From Waddliaceae bacterium (GTDB lineage Bacteria; Chlamydiota; Chlamydiia; Chlamydiales; GCA-2709385): a stretch of 64,000 nucleotides of DNA. The translations under genes and the position numbers were made by a program. Location: NCBI GenBank assembly GCA_002709385.1, contig PAQS01000040.1, forward strand, positions 62,001 to 126,000. The letters run 5' to 3'. This document shows, one piece after another, positions 29,223 through 38,440 of this stretch (the stretch's first letter is position 1; each line of letters opens with the position of its first letter). A model generated the notes under the pieces. That model did no database searches. It was given only the letters and a program-made list of their open reading frames with translations, and was not told the DNA's origin.

Positions 29223-29265
29223 TTACCCTTTGCTCAGTAAAGATACCGAGCAAAGGATTAGGTAA
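29223..29265. terminator. Hairpin between convergent genes, possible bidirectional terminator
   Basis: CCTTTGCTC (29227-29235) faces GAGCAAAGG (29248-29256), a perfect 9-bp stem with a 12-base loop. An outer TTACC/GGTAA pair (29223-29227, 29261-29265) overlaps the stem base by one base. It fills the 80 bp between the convergent kinase and coiled-coil genes. There is no T run on either side, so intrinsic termination is not certain. Confidence 0.45.
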
Positions 29266-29282
29266 CTATTGGAGGCTAGAGC

Positions 29283-32200
29283 TTAGAATAAGCTATCTTT
29301 CACACGATTGTTATTTTTCCCTTCTCCACTACTTGTAGCAAAAAGGCTAGGTTCACCTTTGTTCTTATCAGAAGACTTTGTTTTATCTTCAGGAAGGTTA
29401 TCGTCGAAAGAAATAGCTGTCTTTTCTGTTTCTATATTAGTTACGGGAACTGCAATCGCTTCTGCTTGTTCCATAAGTTGTTCGGCAGCTCCAGAGGAAC
29501 CCAAGTTATGGTTTACAAACGTACCTAGATTAGAGAGTAGCGATTGCATTTTTTCATAGTTAGCTTGAAGCTTTTGAAACTCTACAATACGTGTTTCATT
29601 TGCTTTCCACTTATCATACATTTCAAAATACTTTTTCTCCCATTTACTTACTTGGGATTCAGCACTTTTTATACTTTCATTTAATAAGTCTTGTAATCGT
29701 TGTTCTTGTTTACGTTGTAGCTCGAGTGCATTATGTAGTTCATTTTGCTTAGCTTTTTGCTCATTCATCGTATTTTGTAACTCAATTCCTTGCATTCTTT
29801 GCTGCTCTAGCAAATCGCGAAGAACGGTTGTCTCTTTTACCTTTTTAGCAAGATGTTGCTGAAGGACTTTAATACGATTTTCTCTCTCATCCAATTCTTT
29901 TTTTGTTGATGAAAGAAGAGTTTCGTTTTCTTCTAAAGCTTCTCGGCATGTTTGCAACTCTCCTTGAACTTGAGATGCTGACTGACTTTGTTCATCCAAC
30001 ATTTCCTGTAAATTGAGAGCTTTTTCTTCACATTCTTTACGGAACTCAATGCTTTCTTCAAGCTGCTCTTCCAAATGATCGTATTCTTCTTGTAAAGAGC
30101 TATATTTATCGTCTAATACTTGTTTTTCTTCAGCCAGAGCCTTTCCTTCTTCAATGACAGACTCCAAAGAAGCAATTTGTGATTCAAAATCATGAATCAT
30201 TTGATTCTTTGCTTGAGTTTCTTCTTCTATCAATGCCTTTTGTGACTCTTTAAACTGAGCGTACTCTACTTTTACTTCTGCGAGCTGATCTCTGAGAGGT
30301 TCAAGTGATTCAACTTTTTCTTGAAGATTTGTTTTTTGTTTTTCTAATTCAGTTTTTTCTTCGCCTAAAGTATTTAGCTTTGTTTCTAGTTTGTCTCTTT
30401 CCTGATTTGCATCACGATAGTCATTTTCAATTTGACTCAAACGTTCTTTAAGAGTGCTATTATGAGAACTTAAGCTTTCATTGGTTTGGTGAAGGTCTTC
30501 TAAACGGCTTTTTAAAGAATGATCGTTAGTCTCTGCAGCTTCAAGTTGAATGCGTAAAGCCTTGATTTCTTTACCGCGTTCTTCAAGATGCTGAGTGAGC
30601 TGATGGCACTTGTTACTAATTGAAACTTTTTCTGATACAGTTTCAAAGTAGCGTTCTTCAAGATCTTTGCTTTCACGAACAGCACGAACAAGAGTTTGCT
30701 TAACAACATCAATTTCTTTTTCAATATCACTGAAAGCTTGGGCACGTCTTGTAAGCGCAGCTTGAGTATCTTCCAGTTCTTTTTGAAGTTTTGTCGATTT
30801 TTCTTCTTCTTCAGAAAGTTTCGTGGTTTCTACTTTAAGCCTTTCTTCAAGTGACAATTTCAACTCTTGAAGTTCATCACGCTCGTTTACAATTTGTTGT
30901 ATATATAATTCTTGATCTTTTAAGCTGCGTGTTACTTTTGTGATTTCACTATCATTACTTTCTTTTGTAGACTCAAGGTCAGCTAATTGTTTTTCAAGGC
31001 AAGCAACATTATTTATTGAAGAATCAAGCTCTTCTTTCAGAGCTTTCTTTTCATCATTATGTTGGGCAATTTCTTCTCTTAAATTTTCGACGATAGATTT
31101 TTGTTCGTTTAAATCTTCTGTAGATTGGGCATATTTCTCTTGAAGATGATTAAGAGTATTTTTTAACTCTGTTTGCTCTAACTCTCTACCTCCAATTTCT
31201 TTTTCCATCTCGCGTTTTTGATCAGCAAGTTTCTTATAACCATATTCATACTTGCTTAACTCGCTGATTCGAGTATCACGCTCACGAATACCTTTCAGTA
31301 GTTTATCTACACGTTGCTTATTCAAAACAATTTGCTCTTGAGATGCTACAAGGCGCTTACGCAACTCAGCCATCTCTTTTGTTTTATGCTCTACATCCGT
31401 ATTTAAAGTGCTACGTTCTTCATGAACTTTCTGAAGCTCCGAAACAGAGTCTTGTAGGTGATTTTCTAGCTGTGTTCGGATAATATCACGTTCTTCTTCA
31501 ACAATTTTATAGTCAGATCTTGACTGTTCAAGTTGATGAGTAAGCTCGTTTTTACTTTCAGTAAGGTTCTGTTTATCGGCATTAAGTTCTTCAATACGGC
31601 CTTGAAGTTGATAAAGGTTATCTTTTAATTGCTGTAGCTCAAGCTCTTTTGATTCAAGAGACTGTTTGCTTATTTGTAACTCATCACTTGCATCTTTGTT
31701 CTCTGAATATAAAGCTTCTAATGTTTCTAGACGTTCAGTTGTTTCATGATCTCTTTTCCTTAAAGTCTCTAGCTCTGATTGCGCTAATTCAAGGCTCTCT
31801 TCAGCTTGAGTCTTTTCACTTTCTAATCTAAGATTTTTTTCTTCCAACTTTGAGCAAGCATCGTGAACATAATGAAGTTTTTCATTAGCTTCAGAAAGAC
31901 GAAGTTTTGTTAATTCAGCTTCAGATTGGCTTTCATTGAATTGAGGCTCTACACCAGCCAAACGAGTTTTTAATTCTTGGCATTTTTGTGTATATTCACT
32001 TGCACGCTGACTTAATTGCTTATTTTGCTCTTCTTTCTCAAATAATTCAGCTTTAAGTAATTCACTTTCTTGTTTAACAGTCTCTAAACGAGCTTTAAGC
32101 TCACAAGTACTTAAAGTATCTTCTGCGGCATCTCCTTCAAGTGACTGCATTTGTTCCTGTAAAGAGTCAACAAGGTTATGTGCACGTCTCAGCTCTTCTT

Positions 32201-32888
32201 CAAGCTCTTTTATTTGATTTTGAGCTAAATCAGTTTCTTGCTGACTATTACTTAATGCCTCTTCTAAAGTACTGAGTACTTGCTCTTTTTCATGTAATTT
32301 TTGTTCAAGAGCTTGAATTTGCTCTAAAAGAGCATCTCTTTCAGCCTCTAAATTTTTTATTTTTCCACTATGATTTTCTTCTTTATTTTCTTTAAGTTCA
32401 TTCAGCTCTAATTGAATGGCATCGTGCTTTTTCTTTAAAAGAACAAGTGTCTTTTTTAAACGAATGTTTTCTTCAAAAGAATGAGAAGTCTCATGGTTAT
32501 CTGAGTGATCTCTTAGATTATTTAACTCATTTTCTGATTGTTGAACCTTCTCTTGCATCTCTTCAAGAAGTTCTGTTTTTTCTCGCAAATGAATACTCAT
32601 TTCTGAAAGACGCTGCTGCAAAGTATCCCAACTTTCTTGAGTATTTTCAGAAGAATTCTCTTTTAATCTGTCGAGAGCTTCAATAAGTTCAGGATCATCT
32701 AAAGAAAGATTTTTTAATGGAGTTTGTACTTGAACTTCTTTTAGATGCTGCAAATGAGTCTCAAGCTCTTCGCGCTCTTCTCCCATTTCCTGGAGCTTTT
32801 TTTGTAACTCTTTCACTTTCTTTTTCTCAATGAAGAGAGTCTTGAGAACCTTTTTTATATCCTCATCTGTATATGTTGTCTTGCTCAA
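29283..32888 (-). CDS. Large coiled-coil protein, 1201 residues, unknown function
   Basis: From about residue 15 to 1110 the sequence is nearly unbroken heptad-type coiled coil, rich in Glu, Lys, Gln and Leu, with no Pro-rich breaks, membrane segment or signal peptide. The first 20 residues (MSKTTYTDEDIKKVLKTLF) and the last 90 or so (from about NLGTFVNHNLGSSGAAEQL, Ser/Lys/Asn-rich at the end) are not coiled coil. I recognise no enzyme motif; there is no SMC Walker A or signature motif. It stands alone, convergent with the kinase gene and divergent from fliF. A cytoskeletal, polar-scaffold or secreted host-directed role is conceivable but not shown. Similarity searches will be dominated by generic coiled-coil hits. 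Confidence 0.8.
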   Translation of the reverse strand: MSKTTYTDEDIKKVLKTLFIEKKKVKELQKKLQEMGEEREELETHLQHLKEVQVQTPLKNLSLDDPELIEALDRLKENSSENTQESWDTLQQRLSEMSIHLREKTELLEEMQEKVQQSENELNNLRDHSDNHETSHSFEENIRLKKTLVLLKKKHDAIQLELNELKENKEENHSGKIKNLEAERDALLEQIQALEQKLHEKEQVLSTLEEALSNSQQETDLAQNQIKELEEELRRAHNLVDSLQEQMQSLEGDAAEDTLSTCELKARLETVKQESELLKAELFEKEEQNKQLSQRASEYTQKCQELKTRLAGVEPQFNESQSEAELTKLRLSEANEKLHYVHDACSKLEEKNLRLESEKTQAEESLELAQSELETLRKRDHETTERLETLEALYSENKDASDELQISKQSLESKELELQQLKDNLYQLQGRIEELNADKQNLTESKNELTHQLEQSRSDYKIVEEERDIIRTQLENHLQDSVSELQKVHEERSTLNTDVEHKTKEMAELRKRLVASQEQIVLNKQRVDKLLKGIRERDTRISELSKYEYGYKKLADQKREMEKEIGGRELEQTELKNTLNHLQEKYAQSTEDLNEQKSIVENLREEIAQHNDEKKALKEELDSSINNVACLEKQLADLESTKESNDSEITKVTRSLKDQELYIQQIVNERDELQELKLSLEERLKVETTKLSEEEEKSTKLQKELEDTQAALTRRAQAFSDIEKEIDVVKQTLVRAVRESKDLEERYFETVSEKVSISNKCHQLTQHLEERGKEIKALRIQLEAAETNDHSLKSRLEDLHQTNESLSSHNSTLKERLSQIENDYRDANQERDKLETKLNTLGEEKTELEKQKTNLQEKVESLEPLRDQLAEVKVEYAQFKESQKALIEEETQAKNQMIHDFESQIASLESVIEEGKALAEEKQVLDDKYSSLQEEYDHLEEQLEESIEFRKECEEKALNLQEMLDEQSQSASQVQGELQTCREALEENETLLSSTKKELDERENRIKVLQQHLAKKVKETTVLRDLLEQQRMQGIELQNTMNEQKAKQNELHNALELQRKQEQRLQDLLNESIKSAESQVSKWEKKYFEMYDKWKANETRIVEFQKLQANYEKMQSLLSNLGTFVNHNLGSSGAAEQLMEQAEAIAVPVTNIETEKTAISFDDNLPEDKTKSSDKNKGEPSLFATSSGEGKNNNRVKDSLF

Positions 32889-33227
32889 CTTTACTACCCC
32901 AGATTTTCTATAATAAACCTACTAATGGTTACGATAATGATTTCTTTCTAAAGTGTACAGAGCAAGACAACGTTTTTCCAAGAGAGAAGTAGAAATATTG
33001 ACTGTCTTTTCTACTGTTAGGCTGTAATCAACCCTCAGTTGATTCAAAAGCATTAGAAAGGTTTTGATTTCTATAGCGACTTATTATACACCAACAATTG
33101 AGAGAGAGTGTATTAATGGAATGTAACTGTAATTAATATAAATTAAATGCATCTAACAGAGTTACAGTTATTAATGTTCTATTACCTTTTTCAAAGTGAA
33201 AATCGTTCCCACATATAGGTCAGGAAG
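32889..33227. other. 339-bp divergent intergenic region between coiled-coil gene and fliF
   Basis: No gene is visible. AACTGTAA (33125-33132) faces TTACAGTT (33162-33169), an 8-bp inverted repeat with 29 bases between, about 60 bases before fliF. TTGAGA (33098-33103) with TGTAAC 18 bases further is a weak sigma-70-like promoter candidate for fliF. No sigma-28 or sigma-54 type site was convincing. The region must contain promoters in both directions. Confidence 0.4.
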
Positions 33228-34850
33228 ATGGACTTAGAGAGTATTAAGAATATAGGGCGACAGTTGGCTAAAGTTTGGAAGGATATAAAGACCTACCAAA
33301 AATTTACAGTTGTTATGGTCGCTCTTACGCTATTGGCTACAATGGCGGTTTTGGTCTTCAACGCTGCTGCCAATAATTACACTCCTTTATTTCCAGCAGG
33401 GCGTTTATCTATCACTGATGCAGCTGATATTAAAGGCTATTTAGATAGTGCTCGCATTAACTATAAAATACGATCAGACACTTTGATTATGGTGAATGAG
33501 AAAGATGTGCACCGTGTGCGTATGGATCTCGCTACCGTAGGTATTCCTAAACAAAATGCCAGTAAAGGATTTGAACTCTTTGATACAAATACATGGATTA
33601 AAGGGGAGAAGGAACTACAAGTTCTTGAAATGAGGGCTTTAATTGGGCAATTAGAGCAGGATATCACTGAATATGAAAGTATTCGAGGGGCAAGTGTCAT
33701 GTTAGATATTGCACCTCCTCGTCCTTTTGGTGGTGCTATGTATAAGAGTAAGGCTTCTGTGATTCTTACACTTATGCCAGGAGGAAGGATAAGTGCATCC
33801 CAGCTTAGAGCGATTACTTATCACGTATCTGGCTCTGTTCGCGGTTTGATGCCTAACATGGTTGCAATATCAGATAATACAGGGAAGCTTTATCAAGCTT
33901 TAGATCCCGATGGTAATGCAGACATGCTTCGAAGTGCTGAATTTTCTTTGGAAGAGCGCTTAAAGTCTAAAATCGATGGCATGCTTGCAATGATTGTAGG
34001 GCATGGCAATTTCTATAGTACAGTACAGGTTTCCATGAATCGCGATAAAACGATTCGTGAAAGAAAGGTTTTTAGTGGTGAAGTGGATGGCGTTCAGCTG
34101 GGAGAAGCTGTAGTTCAAAGTGTTACCGAATCTGGTTCTCAGATGACTGAACGCGAAAGAATGGAGATGGGAACGCCAGGCTCTAATACCGAAGCTGTGG
34201 CTGGAGCTGTGGCTGGAGAAGGTGGACAAGTTCTCAATCGCGATGAAAGTCGGAATCAACAAGTTCGGCAAATGGCTGTTCCTATAGATCATGTTAAAAC
34301 CAATACGACTCCAGGGACAATTGAGAATATTTCTATTGGTGTGATGGTGGATAAGACAATTACTGTAGATAGTCTTGCCGATATCCCTGAAAGTGAAATT
34401 CAAAATGGTCTACGCGGAACTGAAATTTTAAGAACAGAAATAGAAAGTCAGTTAGCAAAAATTTTGGAAGGTTATGGGCTTCGTGCACAGCCGGCTGTAG
34501 ATTTCGTAGAGTTTGATCATACCCGTGTGATGAAGCAAGCAGCGGAAGAATCTTGGGGTTCAATGTTAGCTATGGCAACACAAATAGCAACAATCATTTT
34601 TGTTTTAATTACAGTATTTGGAATGTTCTGGAGTTTTAATCGCTTCTGGCGCCGTCATATGCTTCGTCCTCCAACTCTTGAACAAGATGAAGAAGATATA
34701 GATATGCACTTTATTGAAGAACCTTCTTTAGTTGAAGTGGAAGCAATGGTGGAAGCAATTAAAACTCGTTTCCAAAATGACCCACATACTGTTGTTGAAA
34801 CAGTTCGTGATTGGTTAGTAGATCAAGATCAAACAGTAAATAAATTCTAG
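33228..34850 (+). CDS. fliF: Flagellar MS-ring protein
   Basis: The 540-residue protein forms the inner-membrane MS ring that carries the rotor and export gate. Membrane segment 1 is about residues 27-46, and the ring-building domain with YTPLFPAGRLSITDAADI and GFELFDTNTWIKGEKEL follows. Segment 2 is about residues 447-468. The C-terminal tail ends in FQNDPHTVVETVRDWLVDQ, matching the FliG-binding tail of true FliF. The injectisome homologue SctJ is much shorter (about 250-330 residues) and lacks this tail. It is first in the operon fliF-fliG-fliH-fliI-fliJ-motE; fliE and the rod genes are not in the window. Confidence 0.95.
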   Translation: MDLESIKNIGRQLAKVWKDIKTYQKFTVVMVALTLLATMAVLVFNAAANNYTPLFPAGRLSITDAADIKGYLDSARINYKIRSDTLIMVNEKDVHRVRMDLATVGIPKQNASKGFELFDTNTWIKGEKELQVLEMRALIGQLEQDITEYESIRGASVMLDIAPPRPFGGAMYKSKASVILTLMPGGRISASQLRAITYHVSGSVRGLMPNMVAISDNTGKLYQALDPDGNADMLRSAEFSLEERLKSKIDGMLAMIVGHGNFYSTVQVSMNRDKTIRERKVFSGEVDGVQLGEAVVQSVTESGSQMTERERMEMGTPGSNTEAVAGAVAGEGGQVLNRDESRNQQVRQMAVPIDHVKTNTTPGTIENISIGVMVDKTITVDSLADIPESEIQNGLRGTEILRTEIESQLAKILEGYGLRAQPAVDFVEFDHTRVMKQAAEESWGSMLAMATQIATIIFVLITVFGMFWSFNRFWRRHMLRPPTLEQDEEDIDMHFIEEPSLVEVEAMVEAIKTRFQNDPHTVVETVRDWLVDQDQTVNKF

Positions 34851-34871
34851 GCCCACTAGTAGGAGATAATT

Positions 34872-35912
34872 ATGCCTGATATGACTGGGCAAATAGATTT
34901 TAATAATATGGATCAGTCGCAAAAAGCTGCTCTACTTATGATTGCCTTAGGCCACAAGTGGGCAACAGAAATTATGCGCCTCCTTAAACCAGCAGAGGTA
35001 AAAAAGGTTTCTTACTGGGTAAGTCAAGTCAATTATGTACCTCAAGAAGTTACAGAAGCGGTAATAAGAGAGTTTTATGAATCATTAGTGCGTAAAACGT
35101 CTTTATCTTCGACTGGAGGAAGAGATTATCTACTAGAAGTTCTCACTGGACTTATGGGAACAAATAAAGCAAGAGAATTAGTAGATGATATTGTAACTCA
35201 AGAAGATGCTGAAGTATTCCGTATCTTGAAAAAGGTTGATCCAAAACAGCTTGCTGCTCATTTAAAGCAAGAGCAGCCACAGACAGTTGCTCTCATGATG
35301 AGTTACTTAGAGCCAAGGCGTTCTGCCGCAATCATCGCAGAGTTTCAACAAGACATACAAACAGAAATTCTTCTTCGTTTAGCCAAGCTAGAAGAGACGG
35401 ATCCAGATGTAATTGGAGTAATGGAACGCTCATTACAAGATAGTTTAGGTTCTGTAGCAGCAGGTAAACAAATGAAGAAAATTGGTGGTATTAAAGTCGT
35501 AGCAGAGATTCTAAATAATGTAAGTAAAGATATTGAAAAATCTATCATGGATGACATTGGAGATAGAGATTTTGATCTTGCTACTGAAATTAAAGATCTT
35601 ATGTTCGTATTTGAAGATTTGGTGCTACTGGATGATAAATCAATTCAGACAGTACTGAAAGATGTTGAACAAAGTGATCTTGTGATGTCTTTAAAAGGTG
35701 CTACAGAAGGAGTACAAGAGAAGATTTTCCGCAATATATCCAAGCGACAAGTTGATTCTATCAATGACGAACTTGCATTCCTTGGACCTGTAAAGTCTTC
35801 TAGTGTCCATGACGCACAGCAAAAAGTGATCAACATCATCCGTAAATTGGATGAAGAAGGAAAAATCTTGATCCAAGGTAAAGGTGGTGGTGGAGATGAA
35901 ATCATCAACTAA
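34872..35912 (+). CDS. fliG: Flagellar motor switch protein
   Basis: The 346-residue rotor protein binds FliF, FliM and the stator. The N-terminal domain starts near MDQSQKAALLMIALGHKWA. The middle domain holds EQPQTVALMMSYLEPRRSAAIIAEF (the EHPQ-like motif reads EQPQ). The C-terminal torque domain aligns by eye with E. coli from FEDLVLLDDKSIQ onward. The charged torque residues are kept or conservatively changed: Lys in SLKGA, Arg in SKRQVD, Asp-Glu in INDELA, and Lys for Arg in GPVK. This argues for a working rotary motor. AGGAGAT lies just upstream of the ATG, 21 bp after fliF. Confidence 0.96.
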   Translation: MPDMTGQIDFNNMDQSQKAALLMIALGHKWATEIMRLLKPAEVKKVSYWVSQVNYVPQEVTEAVIREFYESLVRKTSLSSTGGRDYLLEVLTGLMGTNKARELVDDIVTQEDAEVFRILKKVDPKQLAAHLKQEQPQTVALMMSYLEPRRSAAIIAEFQQDIQTEILLRLAKLEETDPDVIGVMERSLQDSLGSVAAGKQMKKIGGIKVVAEILNNVSKDIEKSIMDDIGDRDFDLATEIKDLMFVFEDLVLLDDKSIQTVLKDVEQSDLVMSLKGATEGVQEKIFRNISKRQVDSINDELAFLGPVKSSSVHDAQQKVINIIRKLDEEGKILIQGKGGGGDEIIN

Positions 35913-36669
35913 TAAGATTATTCGAGACTCGCGTGTAGAGGGAGTTGTATTTTGCTCACCTGGCGGTCAAATCGAACGGGAAGATACAACGAAAAAGCGG
36001 GATGCTGAAAGTCTGAAAGCATTAGAAGATTTTTGGTACCATAAAGGACTTCAAGAAGGAAAAAAGCAAGGTTTTGATGAAGGACTTGCTGAAGGACTAA
36101 GTGATGGTTATCGAAAAGGACAGGCTGAAGGAAAAGAATTAGGAGATAAAGAAGGCTTTGAACGAGGAAAGTCTGAAGGGCTAAATGAAGGAAGAGCTGA
36201 AAAAGAAGCTGAATTAAGAGAAGCTATAGATAAAGTATTAAAACTAGCTGATTCCTTTGTAATTAAAATTGAAGAAGTAATGGACGAAGCAAAGCCTGAA
36301 ATCCTTCGTTACTGTAGTGCTCTTTGTGAACAAGTAATCGGAAGAGAATTAGAAAACCCTCAGCTTTTAGCAGAGATTGTAACAAAGCTGGTAAAGAAGA
36401 CACAAACAGTTGTTCGATCTGAGCCTCTTACAGTTTTTTTACCTAGTGTAGATTTTATTGTGGTTCATGATGCCATTACTAAACGCATAGAAGAAGCTTC
36501 AATTAAAGCCCAATTAGAAATTATTGAAGATGAGCATATGGGGCCAGGACGTTGTTTAATCCAGAGTTCTATGGGCGCGTTCTCTTTTGATGTTAATCGG
36601 CAAATTCAAGAACTTGAAAGGCTTGCGTTTGAAGTGAAGGAAGAAGACAAGACTGAGGACCAAAATTAA
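35896..36669 (+). CDS. fliH: Flagellar export ATPase regulator FliH
   Basis: The protein of about 257 residues is the FliI-binding stator of the export ATPase. From about residue 50 there is an uninterrupted run of 13 glycines spaced exactly four apart (G-LQE-G-KKQ-G-FDE-G and so on), the GxxxG helix repeat typical of FliH/SctL. A C-terminal domain similar to the V-ATPase E subunit follows (LRYCSALCEQVIGRELENP, EDEHMGPGRCLIQSSMGAF). I chose ATG 35896 with GGTGG upstream; GTG 35884 would add four residues. It overlaps fliG by 17 bp, and its TAA shares a base with the fliI ATG. Confidence 0.92.
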   Translation: MKSSTNKIIRDSRVEGVVFCSPGGQIEREDTTKKRDAESLKALEDFWYHKGLQEGKKQGFDEGLAEGLSDGYRKGQAEGKELGDKEGFERGKSEGLNEGRAEKEAELREAIDKVLKLADSFVIKIEEVMDEAKPEILRYCSALCEQVIGRELENPQLLAEIVTKLVKKTQTVVRSEPLTVFLPSVDFIVVHDAITKRIEEASIKAQLEIIEDEHMGPGRCLIQSSMGAFSFDVNRQIQELERLAFEVKEEDKTEDQN

Positions 36670-37979
36670 TGGGATTTTGTCTTGATAAGGAAGTAAAAGC
36701 TATCCAGAGCTGGTCGGGGATCAAAATGAGTGGGCGAGTCAGTCAAATTATTGGCCTTCTCGTTGAGTCTGTTGGTCCTAATGTTCATATGGGTGAGATG
36801 TGTCTCATTTATAACAGAGATGGAGAGGCAATTCCTTGTGAGGTTGTAGGGTTTAAAGATAATAAAGTTCTTTTGATGACCTTAGGAGAAATGCGACGTA
36901 TTGCTCCAGGATCAGAGGTTTATCCTACTGGTGATGTACATATGGTTTCCGTTGGTGAAGCTCTCTGTGGTCGAGTGATTGATGCCATGGGAAACCCAAT
37001 TGATGGAAAAGGTCCCATAGCGAGAAAAAAGCTTTATCCAGTAGAAGCAGCTCCTCCAGAAGCATTAAAACGAAATCGTATTCGAGATGTCTTAAGAACG
37101 GGAGTTCGTGCTATTGATGGCACATGCACTGCTGGAAAAGGTCAGCGCTTTGGTATTTTTGCTGGCTCTGGTGTAGGTAAATCTACTCTAATGGGAATGA
37201 TTGCAAAGATGTCAGAAGCAGATATCAATGTAATTGGACTTATTGGTGAACGGGGAAGGGAAGTTCGTGAATTTATTGAACGAGAACTTGGGCCAGAAGG
37301 ATTAGCAAAATCTATTGTAGTTGTTGTAACTTCTGACCAACCAGCTCTTTTAAGAGCAAGAGGACCAAACGTAGCGACTGCAATAGCTGAGTATTTTCGA
37401 GACCAAGGAAAAAATGTTGTTCTCATGATGGACTCCATCACTCGCTATTGTATGGCTTTAAGAGAAATTGGTCTTGCAGTAGGAGAGCCTCCAACGACCA
37501 AAGGTTATACCCCTTCTGTGTTTGCGATGATGCCTAAAGTACTAGAACGGGCTGGAAACTCTGATAAAGGATCGATTACAGGCATCTATACAATTCTAGT
37601 GGAAGGTGATGATATGAATGATCCCATCGCCGATACAGCACGATCGATTTTAGATGGACATATTGTATTATCTAGAAAATTAGCTGCCGCTAACCATTTT
37701 CCAGCCATAAGTGTTTTAGATAGCTTATCTCGTGTAATGTCAGATGTAGGATCTTCTGATTTGATTGATCATGCTGGAAATTTGCGTGATTTATTGCAGG
37801 TTTACGCTGAAGCAGAAGATTTAATCAATATTGGCGCATATGCCGCAGGATCCAACTCTAAAATTGACAGAGCAATTGATCGAATCGATAAAATTAAAGA
37901 ATTTTTACAGCAAAAATCTGATGAACATACCGCCTTCGAAGAAACAAGTGATTGGATGAAAAAGGTAGTAAGTGAGTGA
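36669..37979 (+). CDS. fliI: Flagellar export ATPase
   Basis: The 436-residue F1-beta-like ATPase energises unfolding and entry of export substrates. Visible motifs are Walker A GIFAGSGVGKST, LIGERGREVREFIE, Walker B NVVLMMDSITRYCMALREIGLA, EPPTTKGYTPSVFA and TVLVEGDDMNDPIAD-type text (ILVEGDDMNDPIADTARSIL). An SctN assignment cannot be excluded from motifs alone. The neighbours fliG, fliH and fliJ make FliI the clear call. Its position matches CT717 in the Chlamydia trachomatis remnant. Start and stop overlap both neighbours (TAATG and GTGA), so translation is coupled. Confidence 0.95.
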   Translation: MGFCLDKEVKAIQSWSGIKMSGRVSQIIGLLVESVGPNVHMGEMCLIYNRDGEAIPCEVVGFKDNKVLLMTLGEMRRIAPGSEVYPTGDVHMVSVGEALCGRVIDAMGNPIDGKGPIARKKLYPVEAAPPEALKRNRIRDVLRTGVRAIDGTCTAGKGQRFGIFAGSGVGKSTLMGMIAKMSEADINVIGLIGERGREVREFIERELGPEGLAKSIVVVVTSDQPALLRARGPNVATAIAEYFRDQGKNVVLMMDSITRYCMALREIGLAVGEPPTTKGYTPSVFAMMPKVLERAGNSDKGSITGIYTILVEGDDMNDPIADTARSILDGHIVLSRKLAAANHFPAISVLDSLSRVMSDVGSSDLIDHAGNLRDLLQVYAEAEDLINIGAYAAGSNSKIDRAIDRIDKIKEFLQQKSDEHTAFEETSDWMKKVVSE

Positions 37980-38440
37980 AACGATTTCGTTTTAGATTAG
38001 AAAATGTCTTGTCCGTTCGAAAGACTGAAGAAAAAGAAGCAATGAAAGAAGTTTCAATTGCTAAGATGCATTATGACGGAATTCGAGAGAGATTACGTAA
38101 GTTAGAGCTGGATGGAAAAAGAACAGAAGAAGAAATACGGGTAGCGCAGCTAAATCGAATACAGATTGAACAGATAACAGCAGGGCACGAATTTCTAAAA
38201 GCTTTGAAGCGGAAAATACAAGAAGGACTAGAAGAACTGCATGAAGCAGATAAAATATTAAAATCTAAACAAGCTATATTAGTAGAAAAGACTCAAGAAA
38301 GGAAAACTCTTGAACGTCTAAAAGAAAAAAAATATGAAGAATGGTTGAAGAACTTGAAATGGCAAGAATCTGTCGAAATTGATGAAATTGCATCTACACG
38401 TTATTTAAGGAAGCAAGGAGAAATAAAAAATGAATTTTAG
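37976..38440 (+). CDS. fliJ: Flagellar export chaperone/stalk protein FliJ
   Basis: The 154-residue, almost wholly helical coiled-coil protein begins KRFRFRLENVLSVRKTEEKEAM, the usual FliJ start (F-x-LE-x-VL-x-xR). FliJ inserts into the FliI hexamer as a central stalk and escorts chaperones. The GTG start overlaps the fliI stop as GTGA. The 3' end overlaps the next gene by 11 bp. Position in the operon is as strong as the sequence evidence, because FliJ proteins diverge widely. Confidence 0.85.
   Translation: MKRFRFRLENVLSVRKTEEKEAMKEVSIAKMHYDGIRERLRKLELDGKRTEEEIRVAQLNRIQIEQITAGHEFLKALKRKIQEGLEELHEADKILKSKQAILVEKTQERKTLERLKEKKYEEWLKNLKWQESVEIDEIASTRYLRKQGEIKNEF

Noticed and set aside
33960-34403. 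147-codon open frame on the minus strand inside fliF
   Set aside because: Lies wholly in the well-supported fliF frame, His/Asn/Ser-rich translation, no ribosome site; a shadow frame.
36669-37979. Reading the export ATPase as an injectisome SctN
   Set aside because: Motifs do not separate FliI from SctN, but fliF with a FliG tail, fliG, fliH and fliJ in the same operon settle on FliI.
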